From the NCBI GenBank assembly GCA_030667285.1, contig DAOUWE010000006.1, positions 1 to 12,007 of the forward strand: a stretch of DNA of 12,007 nucleotides, given 5' to 3'. The position numbers and the translations under genes are program-made. Shown here piece by piece: positions 4,941 to 11,483 of the stretch (position 1 is its first letter; each line of letters begins with the position of its first letter). The stretch comes from Candidatus Shapirobacteria bacterium (lineage in GTDB: Bacteria > Patescibacteriota > Microgenomatia > UBA12405 > JAUWLS01). A model generated the notes under the pieces. That model was not told where the DNA came from. It saw only the letters and a program-made list of their open reading frames with translations, and did no database searches.

Positions 4941-7370
4941 GTGAAAAGAAAAATTGGTTTTTTTCAGAAAGGTATAGCTCAGCTTCCGGTGGTCTTGGTT
5001 CTGGTTTTGATGGTGATTGCTATCCCGGCGACTTTGAAATTGACTCAGGAGACTCAAGAGACGAGAAGTGGTGCGGCAATAGATGCTCCTTGTAAAGAAT
5101 GTTCCGGCATTGCCTGTGTTCCGATTAGGAGTCCGCCGTATTGTGATCATAGTTTTAATGAATGTTCGGTGAATGCTGATTGTGGTACTGCGGTGTGTAC
5201 AGATGGAGCAAGGCGGTGTGCCACAGCCACGTCTGCTGTGCGTCAGCACTGTGTGGATGGACAGTGGACATATCTTGATACTTGTGATTATGGGTGTGAT
5301 GGTGGTGCGTGTAATCCTCCTCCTCCGCCAAATACGCCGGTACCGCCGACACCAGTTCCGCCGACACCAGTTCCGCCGACACCAGTTCCGCCGACACCAA
5401 CATCGGAATGTTTAGTGGGTCAATGTATGCCTGGAGGTGCGGGAGCGAGTTGTCCCTCGGGTATGGTTCCCGGGAGTCCCATGAATTGCGGGGTTGGCGG
5501 GATTTGTTGTAAAGTGGCGCCGACACCGACGGGTTCGGATTTTGTTACTTGTGAGGAGGGAGAATCTTGTTTTTCGGTATCTTATTGTGAGGGCAATACA
5601 AATCCTTGGTATTCAGATCTGAGCAGACCTTGTGGTCCGAATGCGTATTGTTGTGTTCCTGAATTGATACCGACACCGACTTTGGGAGGATGTGATGTTT
5701 CGTGTGATGGGCCGGAAGATTGTGAGTCGGGGTATTGTAGGATAGGTTTGACTTTTTTAACGCCAAACAGGTGTAGAAACCCGGATTGTTCCAACGAGCT
5801 TGATTGTGTTTGTGATTGTGAGCTTGGGGATACAAGATGTGTGGATGGTGAAATTTTAGAGCAATGTACAGCCACTTTAGGCGATGGTTGGAATCTTATT
5901 AGGGATTGTGATGACCCTAATAAACAGGGTTGTGTTGGTGGTAGTTGTATTACCGTGAGGGATGGTACTTCCCAGTGTAATTGTGATCAAGTGGGGCCGT
6001 CGCCGAGTGCCACGCCGATTCCGACGGATGTGCCGGGATGTATATTGAGTGGAAGTGCTTGTTCGCCAAATACGTGTAGCACATGTTGTGATGGAGAGTA
6101 TCGGTCCTCAGGCGATGCTTCTTGGATATGTTGTATACCTGATGGAGGGGAATCAGGCGGGGTGAGTTCTAAGTGTTGTAGCGAACAACACTATAGAGAT
6201 GAAGATAATTTTTGGACCTGCGGAGTAGCGCCGGTGATTGCTACACCGGTTCCGCCGACGCCGACGGACGTGCCGGGATGCACAAGTAGCGGAAGCGTTT
6301 GTTATTTGTATGGTGAGTCGGTGCCGGATTGTGATACTTGCTGTGATAGTTTTAAGATAACTGGTGGTACGACTGGCAAATGTTGTATTTTGGATGGAGG
6401 GTCGTCAGACGGGATGAGTTCTAAGTGCTGTAGTGGTAGTGACTATGGCGATTATTTAGATGGTGGACCGGTTTGTGGAATAGCGCCGGCGGGGACTGTT
6501 ACACCGGTACCGACAGGGGCGTCTCCTGGGGTGGTTACAAATACCCCACCGCCGTTGCCGACTTTGCCTCCTGTGCAACCGGGTGATGATTGTCGGGTAG
6601 ATGCGGACTGTGGAAGTCCGACCCCAGCGAAGCCAGGGTGCAGTGTGCAATGTGTAACTGAATATTGCCCTGAGAATTCGGGTTGTGGAAAAACTGAGGG
6701 TTCAACGGGGGCGGTGAATTGTCAAATATATCCTCCCAGTGGAACAATTTGGAATGAAAATTACTCTGCCTGTGTAGAACCCGGAGAAGAGCCTCCCGGT
6801 GATGAAGATGATTGCTCGGAATCGCAAGGAATTATGACTCAGGTACAAAAAAATGATGAAGATTCTTTGAGTGGCTATGTAAGCATTACGGAGGGAGAGA
6901 GTGTTAATTTGTTGTGTATTTCAAAACAGAATTTCCAAGAAGCAAATGAGGTAAGGATTGATGTGCAAGGTCCCGATGGCCATTCTTTTTCATATATGGG
7001 TTCTAAAGTAACGGCTTGGGAACCTTCTGTGGCCGGTGGTTGGGCAGTGACTTGTGTTAGTGTGGATCCTGATTGCGGAGGGATGAGTTCTGATCCTTCT
7101 TCTGTAGTTGATGTTTATGCTATTCCTGTTGCAAGCATGTGTTATAGATGTCCGGATGAGGGAGAAGAAGGAGTGATTGGAGTTGAAGGAGGAGATTTTG
7201 ATTGTGATGATGATGTTACGATGAACGATGCCAGTCTTTGGATTAGAGAATATAATGACAGTTTAATTATAGGGGCTCAGGAAGAACGAATGGCGGATGT
7301 TGATTGTGATGGAGAGGCAAAAGTAGATGATTTGTCAGTTTGGATTAGAGCTTATGAAGGAGGTAATTAA
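4941..7370 (+). CDS. Large cysteine-rich surface protein with C-terminal dockerin-like domain
   Basis: An 809-residue exported mosaic. Residues 14-35 form a signal-anchor, followed by QETRSGA. About 76 cysteines (hand count) suggest many disulfides. Visible modules are a Cys-rich region at 51-124; four VPPTP repeats at 134-153; two modules ending in CC (157-190 and 204-238); a region at 251-348 with a second RC..QC..W..DC..GC.GG.C pattern; two tandem 10-cysteine modules (367-427 and 447-512); further Cys-rich sequence at 551-611; an Ig-like domain at about 634-712; and a dockerin-like pair of calcium loops (D752-D763 and D786-D797), each followed by a helix containing SLWIR or SVWIR. No catalytic domain is visible. 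It starts with GTG and no Shine-Dalgarno sequence. An adhesive or binding role is an inference. Confidence 0.85.
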   Translation: MKRKIGFFQKGIAQLPVVLVLVLMVIAIPATLKLTQETQETRSGAAIDAPCKECSGIACVPIRSPPYCDHSFNECSVNADCGTAVCTDGARRCATATSAVRQHCVDGQWTYLDTCDYGCDGGACNPPPPPNTPVPPTPVPPTPVPPTPVPPTPTSECLVGQCMPGGAGASCPSGMVPGSPMNCGVGGICCKVAPTPTGSDFVTCEEGESCFSVSYCEGNTNPWYSDLSRPCGPNAYCCVPELIPTPTLGGCDVSCDGPEDCESGYCRIGLTFLTPNRCRNPDCSNELDCVCDCELGDTRCVDGEILEQCTATLGDGWNLIRDCDDPNKQGCVGGSCITVRDGTSQCNCDQVGPSPSATPIPTDVPGCILSGSACSPNTCSTCCDGEYRSSGDASWICCIPDGGESGGVSSKCCSEQHYRDEDNFWTCGVAPVIATPVPPTPTDVPGCTSSGSVCYLYGESVPDCDTCCDSFKITGGTTGKCCILDGGSSDGMSSKCCSGSDYGDYLDGGPVCGIAPAGTVTPVPTGASPGVVTNTPPPLPTLPPVQPGDDCRVDADCGSPTPAKPGCSVQCVTEYCPENSGCGKTEGSTGAVNCQIYPPSGTIWNENYSACVEPGEEPPGDEDDCSESQGIMTQVQKNDEDSLSGYVSITEGESVNLLCISKQNFQEANEVRIDVQGPDGHSFSYMGSKVTAWEPSVAGGWAVTCVSVDPDCGGMSSDPSSVVDVYAIPVASMCYRCPDEGEEGVIGVEGGDFDCDDDVTMNDASLWIREYNDSLIIGAQEERMADVDCDGEAKVDDLSVWIRAYEGGN
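5340..5399 (+). repeat. Four 15-base tandem repeats encoding VPPTP
   Basis: Four units of GTTCCGCCGACACCA (the first has GTA) encode a Pro/Thr linker. The near-perfect DNA identity suggests recent expansion and possible length variation between strains by slippage; the unit keeps the reading frame. Confidence 0.9.
7357..7364 (+). promoter_or_regulatory. Perfect Shine-Dalgarno sequence inside the end of the previous gene
   Basis: AAGGAGGT, with nine bases between its last G of AAGGAGG and ATG 7373, supports that start over the later in-frame ATGs at 7376 and 7388. It shows that this organism uses a standard anti-Shine-Dalgarno sequence. Confidence 0.8.
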
Positions 7371-7372
7371 AA

Positions 7373-8617
7373 ATGATGAAAGATAATATGAAAAAGATTT
7401 TAGTTTTGTTAATTCTTTTTCTGGCGGTGGGAGCGGCGACCTTGCTGGTGGGGAAGAGACAAGAAGTAAGAAGAGGTGCTTATTTTGATCAGTCTGAAGT
7501 GGTGCTTTTGGGAAGCGGAGATATAGGTTTGTCCGAAGAGGGGATAGTGCAAGTGAAGGCGGTGGGTTTACAAGAAGGAACGAAAGTAACATCCTTTGAT
7601 ATATCTTTGATGGTTGATGGTCCGGTGACGGTAGGGAATGAAGACATTGGAATGGAAGGTATTTTTACACCGGTGATTATTAGAGATGTGGAATTAATAG
7701 ATGGATTATATCGAGTATGGTTGACAGCTTTTGCTGTGGCTTCAGAGGAAGATACTCCCGGAGCGGATGCGAGCGGAGTTTTGCCTTTGTTTTCTTTTAA
7801 ATTGCATCCGACAGGTGAGGGATCAGTAAAAGTATATGTGGATCCGGAAAGATTTCCTGATTTAGGAGGATGGAATCTTGATACAGAAAGTCTTGATATG
7901 GACATTACGGTGGGAGTGGTAGAGGAATATGCTTTCAATGTAATAGATGGTCCAATAGCAACAGTGACAGGTGTACTTCCAACAGTGACAGGTGTACTTC
8001 CAACGGTGACAGGTGTACTTCCAACGAATACTCCAATACCGGGGGATTGGCCGGTGTTGAATTTTTTGGTGAGATTTACGGGAATTAATGAGAGTACAGA
8101 ATATAACGAGAAGGCTTTGGTAAGGGTGACGGCAGTGGGTCCGCTTGGTGAGAGTGTGAATTACGAAAACATAGAAGTGACGAGAACAGAAAGCGAGTCG
8201 GATGTGTATAGTGGTTCGGTGGTTTTGTCGGATTTTTCGGAAACCCAAAATGCTTACGTTTTGATCAAAGGGCCTAGGCATTTGCAATCAAAATATTGCG
8301 AAAATAGCCAAATGGCGGTTTGTGATGCTCCGGGAGGAAATTTGGACTTGTCTGAGCATGATCCGGAAACAGCAACGGTTTATAATTTTGTTGGATGGCC
8401 CTTGTTAGCGGGAGATTTACCAGATGAGGACATGTTTCAGGACGAAGTGGTGGACGTGAGTGATTATACGAGATTGGTTAATTCTTTTCCGATGGATAAG
8501 AGAAAAGATCCGGATTTAGTGGAAAGAAATGATATTAATGGAAACGGTGTCGTAGAGGTTCTGGATATGGATGCTTTATTGAAGACACTGTCTCGTAAAT
8601 ATGGAGCCCTTTACTAA
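7373..8617 (+). CDS. Membrane-anchored adaptor: cohesin-like domain plus dockerin-like domain
   Basis: A 414-residue exported protein. A hydrophobic anchor (about residues 8-26) is followed by QEVRRGA (30-36), close to the QETRSGA of the 809-residue protein. Residues about 38-180 have the beta-strand pattern of a cohesin-like domain. Three TVTGVLP repeats (197-217) form a linker, and a second beta-rich domain spans about 225-335. The C-terminus (347-412) is dockerin-like: the first loop is degenerate (D353, D357, D364), while the second fits well (D387, N389, N391, G392, V394, D398). Both binding partners on one chain suggest an adaptor scaffold. The cohesin call comes from strand pattern and length only. 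Confidence 0.7.
   Translation: MMKDNMKKILVLLILFLAVGAATLLVGKRQEVRRGAYFDQSEVVLLGSGDIGLSEEGIVQVKAVGLQEGTKVTSFDISLMVDGPVTVGNEDIGMEGIFTPVIIRDVELIDGLYRVWLTAFAVASEEDTPGADASGVLPLFSFKLHPTGEGSVKVYVDPERFPDLGGWNLDTESLDMDITVGVVEEYAFNVIDGPIATVTGVLPTVTGVLPTVTGVLPTNTPIPGDWPVLNFLVRFTGINESTEYNEKALVRVTAVGPLGESVNYENIEVTRTESESDVYSGSVVLSDFSETQNAYVLIKGPRHLQSKYCENSQMAVCDAPGGNLDLSEHDPETATVYNFVGWPLLAGDLPDEDMFQDEVVDVSDYTRLVNSFPMDKRKDPDLVERNDINGNGVVEVLDMDALLKTLSRKYGALY
7961..8023 (+). repeat. Three 21-base tandem repeats encoding TVTGVLP
   Basis: Three units of 21 bases differ at one position (A to G in the third). They encode the linker between the cohesin-like and second beta domains of the 414-residue protein, and probably vary in number between relatives. 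Confidence 0.9.
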
Positions 8618-8659
8618 GTGATATTTTTTAGTTAGAGTTTAATAGAAGAAAGGTAAAAA

Positions 8660-9274
8660 ATGGATAAAAAACAATTAGAGAAAATAGTTAACATCGCCAT
8701 TCCGGTTTTAGCTGTTCTTTTGATAGCCGAGAGTGTTTATGCCGTAATTAGTTTAAGTGGAAGAAAGGTGGAGCCGAGAAAACAAAGTGAAGTGGTGGAA
8801 TTACAGTCAGCTCCGGTTTTAGTAGCGATGAAGATGACAACTGAGCCGGCTCAGTTGGAAGTGGGAGAGGAATTTGTTTTATGGGTAAAAGCAGACCTCT
8901 TGAAGGATTATGAAATTTCCGGTAGTGATGTTTTTGTGGGTTTTGACATAGAAGGATTTGAGGTAGTGGAAGAAACAGGAGTGGAAGAAGCTGTTTTGAC
9001 AGAAGGAATTAGCCTTCCGAAAGTTTTGAGAAATATTGTGGATAAAGAAGAAGGGCAAGTGGTTGTTTCAGTGGTAGCTGATGGAGGAGTGTCTTTGAAG
9101 GCAGGAACGATGGTTGATTTGGTGGGTATTAAGTTTAAAGCGATTGAGAGTGGAAATTATGATTTTCGATTGACAAAGAAAGGTGAAGAGAGTAAGGCCG
9201 GAAGCACTTTTGTTGGAAAAGATGCTTCGGAAATAGAATTTACAGTAGAATCATTGCCAGTTACTGTTATCTAA
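8660..9274 (+). CDS. Membrane-anchored cohesin-like protein
   Basis: A 204-residue protein. A hydrophobic segment (about residues 11-33) includes SVYA, a possible signal peptidase site after A28; otherwise it is an N-terminal anchor. A short basic linker follows. Residues about 52-200 form a single beta-rich domain with cohesin-like features: a first strand after a Pro-containing turn (EPAQLEVGEEFVLWVKAD), a middle SVVADGG segment, and a strand pair VDLVGIKFKAIESGNYDF matching the GxLAxIxFxA pattern near the end of cohesins. There are no cysteines, no dockerin and no linker. AAGG at 8650-8653 gives a good ribosome site. The likely role is a receptor for dockerin-bearing neighbours. The cohesin call is tentative. 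Confidence 0.65.
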   Translation: MDKKQLEKIVNIAIPVLAVLLIAESVYAVISLSGRKVEPRKQSEVVELQSAPVLVAMKMTTEPAQLEVGEEFVLWVKADLLKDYEISGSDVFVGFDIEGFEVVEETGVEEAVLTEGISLPKVLRNIVDKEEGQVVVSVVADGGVSLKAGTMVDLVGIKFKAIESGNYDFRLTKKGEESKAGSTFVGKDASEIEFTVESLPVTVI

Positions 9275-9281
9275 GAAAATA

Positions 9282-10022
9282 ATGGAAGTGTTTAAAATCA
9301 GAATGAGAAAGATGAATTACATTTGGGCTTTAGGGGTTTTTGTCTTGATTGTTTTGACTACTATGGGATTGAGCGTAGAGGCGGTTTGGGCAGGTCCAAG
9401 AATGTATTTGGATCCAGCTACCGGGACCTTTAGTTCTAATTTTGATGTAGTCTTGAAAATTGATACAGAAACAGAGACGGTGAGGGGTACGGAAGCCATA
9501 TTGACTTACGATGCAACCCGTTTAGGTATCGTGTCAGTGGTGCGACCTTCGGATTACTTTTTTGAAAATATTGGATATGATGACAATTCGGCTTCTGGAG
9601 ATCTTTTGATTTACAACTACGAGATGGATATGTTTGGCAAGACAGGAACGGGGGATTTGGCTATAATTACTTTTTCAGTGCTGGGTTCTGGAACAGCAGA
9701 GGTGAATTTTGTTTGTCAGGATGGTGTGACTACTGATACAAATATGTCGGGAGGAGAGAATTCGGGAGATGTGATTGATTGTGCGTCGGTGGGTGGGGGT
9801 TCTTATACGCTCAGTTCGGACGGAACTGTTTCAACGCCGACACCGACACCGGTGGGAGGGACTGTGGCAACGGCAACGCCGACGCCGGTGGGAGGGACTG
9901 TTCCAACGGCAACATCGACGGTGGCTACCGAGTTGCCTGAGACCGGTTTTGTCCTGCCTTCGGTTTTGGTGATAGGATTAGGGGCTCTTTTGGCTGTTTT
10001 TGGTTTGTTTGTTTGGTTTTAA
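9282..10022 (+). CDS. Cohesin-like surface protein with LPETG sorting signal
   Basis: A 246-residue protein. An N-terminal signal peptide ends near VWA-G (cleavage after about A37). Residues about 40-178 have the cohesin pattern: FSSNFDVVLKIDT, VRGTEAILTYDATRL (typical of the cohesin YDP..L motif), DNSASGDLLIYN, and GDLAIITFSVLGSGTAEVNF. A linker with two 12-residue TPTPVGGTV(A/P)TA units follows, then LPETG (218-222) and a hydrophobic segment ending in FVWF. Sortases cut after the Thr of LPxTG. The usual positively charged tail after the hydrophobic segment is absent. No sortase gene is in the window. ATG 9303 or 9312 are alternative starts. It would act as the anchored receptor. Confidence 0.78.
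   Translation: MEVFKIRMRKMNYIWALGVFVLIVLTTMGLSVEAVWAGPRMYLDPATGTFSSNFDVVLKIDTETETVRGTEAILTYDATRLGIVSVVRPSDYFFENIGYDDNSASGDLLIYNYEMDMFGKTGTGDLAIITFSVLGSGTAEVNFVCQDGVTTDTNMSGGENSGDVIDCASVGGGSYTLSSDGTVSTPTPTPVGGTVATATPTPVGGTVPTATSTVATELPETGFVLPSVLVIGLGALLAVFGLFVWF
9840..9911 (+). repeat. Two 36-base tandem repeats in Pro/Thr linker
   Basis: Two units of 36 bases encode TPTPVGGTVATA and TPTPVGGTVPTA, just before the LPETG signal. They lengthen the stalk that would carry the cohesin-like domain away from the wall or membrane. Confidence 0.85.
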
Positions 10023-10023
10023 A

Positions 10024-10758
10024 ATGAAGGAAAAGGGTAAAGCAAAAAGTTTGATAGTTATTGTTATTTTGATTTTGGTGGGAGTTTTGGCCGTTTTTGG
10101 TTTGGATACAGCGAAAGATATGTTTTCTTCGGCTGCCGGAGGAGCGGAACCTATTGGTGTTAAGGTTGAAGAGTCAGCTAATTCAGCAGCAATTACCTGG
10201 TCGACAGAGAAAGAAGTAATGGCTGTTTTGCAGTACGGTACGACACCGGCAAGTTTGTTATTGAGAGCGCTAGAAACTAATTCTTCTGTTTTACATAAAG
10301 TATCCATATCTCCTCTTAAATCCGGTACTACCTATTATTTTAATATTCGAGTGGGAGATGATATTTTTGATAACGGAGGGATTCCTTATTCGTTTAAAAC
10401 AGGGGCTGGAGAGGCTAAGATAGGAGAAAGCGTAGGGGGTTCGGTTGCAAGTCCAATCCCAAGTCCGACAGAGATGGTTCAGGCGACTCCCGTTCCGGTT
10501 TCGACCGGAACAGAAACTTCTACAGAGGCAGAAGACGAAAAATGTTCTTTTTTGAATAGTCATTATGGAGATACTGATTCGGAGTATGACTATAATGGTG
10601 ACGGGAAAGTAAATGTTATGGATTTTGTTCAGTGCAGAAATTGTCAGGAAATTTTAGACAATATTGGGTCTACTGAATTGGAGCATGATCGTAATGGTGA
10701 CGGGAAAGTAAACATGCCGGATTATTTGCAGTGTTTGTCTCCTCCGGTAGTTGAATAG
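10024..10758 (+). CDS. Membrane-anchored FN3-like protein with dockerin-like domain
   Basis: A 244-residue protein. The open frame begins at 10000, but ATG 10024, one base after the previous stop, gives a normal basic N-terminus and membrane segment (9-26). Residues about 42-126 form an FN3-like domain (ITWSTEKEVMAVLQYG, SPLKSGTTYYFNIRV) of the type at the N-terminus of purple acid phosphatases. A Pro/Ser/Thr linker follows. The dockerin-like domain has two textbook calcium loops, D189-D200 and D222-D233, both with NGDGKVN. Cysteines 174, 204, 207 and 237 flank the loops and may form disulfides. No Shine-Dalgarno sequence is seen, so translation is probably coupled to the cohesin gene. It would dock onto a cohesin-like partner. 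Confidence 0.8.
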   Translation: MKEKGKAKSLIVIVILILVGVLAVFGLDTAKDMFSSAAGGAEPIGVKVEESANSAAITWSTEKEVMAVLQYGTTPASLLLRALETNSSVLHKVSISPLKSGTTYYFNIRVGDDIFDNGGIPYSFKTGAGEAKIGESVGGSVASPIPSPTEMVQATPVPVSTGTETSTEAEDEKCSFLNSHYGDTDSEYDYNGDGKVNVMDFVQCRNCQEILDNIGSTELEHDRNGDGKVNMPDYLQCLSPPVVE

Positions 10759-10766
10759 AGAAGAAC

Positions 10767-10795
10767 TTTACCAGAAGCAGGGGTTTTGGTAGAAT
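10767..10795 (+). promoter_or_regulatory. Promoter of rpsU operon
   Basis: TTTACC (10767-10772), a 17-base spacer and TAGAAT (10790-10795) preceded by an extended TG at 10787-10788. The start site would be near 10802, giving a leader of about 38 bases. It separates rpsU-yqeY-ybeY from the surface operon. Confidence 0.55.
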
Positions 10796-10817
10796 TGCTG
10801 GAATTAGAGGTTTTTTT

Positions 10818-10827
10818 GGAGGAGGTG
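10818..10827 (+). promoter_or_regulatory. Extended Shine-Dalgarno of rpsU with long spacing
   Basis: GGAGGAGGTG is very strong, but 14 bases separate the last GG of GGAGG from ATG 10840, several more than usual. The two overlapping GGAGG copies may be a regulatory feature. Confidence 0.6.
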
Positions 10828-10839
10828 TAGAGAATTTAA

Positions 10840-11040
10840 ATGCCAATTGTTATCAATCTTAAAAAAGGAAAAAGTAAGGATGATTTGATAGGTGAGTTTC
10901 GAAGAGTGTGTATGGAGGAAGAAATTAAGGAACAAGTAGAGAAAAGAGTTGCTTATGAAAAACCTTCTCAGAAAAGATATAAGGCCAAGAAGGAGCGAGT
11001 AAAATTAAATAGAAAAGCTAGAAGGAGAGCTGCAAGATGA
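10840..11040 (+). CDS. rpsU: 30S ribosomal protein bS21
   Basis: Ribosomal protein S21, a small basic protein of the 30S subunit that helps initiation near the anti-Shine-Dalgarno end of 16S rRNA. The 66 residues include the start PIVINLKKGKS, FRRVCMEEEI, RVAYEKPSQKR and a very basic tail ending in KLNRKARRRAAR. It lies directly before yqeY, a pairing common in bacteria, with an ATGA overlap at 11037-11040. Confidence 0.93.
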   Translation: MPIVINLKKGKSKDDLIGEFRRVCMEEEIKEQVEKRVAYEKPSQKRYKAKKERVKLNRKARRRAAR

Positions 11041-11483
11041 GTTTAATTGATAGGATTCGGAATGAAAGCAAGGAGGCCCTGAAAAAGGGTGATTCTAGGC
11101 GTCTAGAAACTTTACGTTTTTTGATTTCTTTAGTAGAAAAAAAAGAGCTTTCTAAAGAAGTGGGTCAGATGACAGAAGCTGATGTTTTGACTGTTTTGCA
11201 ATCGGAGATGAAAAAGAAAAAAGAGAGCATGGAAATGTTTTCAAAGGCAGGAAGAGACGATCTTTCTAAGGAAGTAAAAAAGGAAATTGAGATTTTATCT
11301 GAGTATTTGCCGAAAGAGGCGTCTGTAGAAGAAATAGAAGAGGTGGTTAAGAAAATAATAGGGGAACTAGGGCAAGGAGCGGTTTTTGGAGCAGTGATGG
11401 GAAGGGTGATGGGAGAAATGAAGGGAAAGGCAGATGGAGGAAAAGTGACGGAAGTAGTGAAGAAACGTTTGGAGTCGAAATGA
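11037..11483 (+). CDS. yqeY: GatB/YqeY domain protein
   Basis: A 148-residue YqeY protein, related to the tail domain of the GatB subunit of tRNA-dependent amidotransferase. A role in tRNA handling is presumed, but the function is not settled. Family features are the N-terminal LIDRIRNESKEALKKGD, RLETLRFLISLVEKKE, the helical hairpin KKEIEILSEYLPK (about residues 80-92), and the C-terminal FGAVMGRVMGEMKGKADG segment. The ribosome site AAGGAGA at 11022-11028 lies inside rpsU. It overlaps both rpsU and ybeY by four bases. Confidence 0.93.
   Translation: MSLIDRIRNESKEALKKGDSRRLETLRFLISLVEKKELSKEVGQMTEADVLTVLQSEMKKKKESMEMFSKAGRDDLSKEVKKEIEILSEYLPKEASVEEIEEVVKKIIGELGQGAVFGAVMGRVMGEMKGKADGGKVTEVVKKRLESK

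Noticed and set aside
4950..5060. Type IV prepilin signal at the start of the 809-residue protein
   Set aside because: KG followed by a hydrophobic segment is suggestive, but position +5 is Pro rather than Glu and the rest is not pilin-like.
5340..5399. CRISPR-like array
   Set aside because: The 15-base repeats are directly adjacent without spacers and encode a protein linker.
5155..5526. Open frames opposite and out of frame with the Cys-rich gene
   Set aside because: They are mirrors of repeats and biased codons, with no start context or recognisable domain.
10769..10791. Hairpin TACCAGAA / TTTTGGTA as terminator of the surface operon
   Set aside because: No T-run follows, and it coincides with a better promoter match for rpsU.
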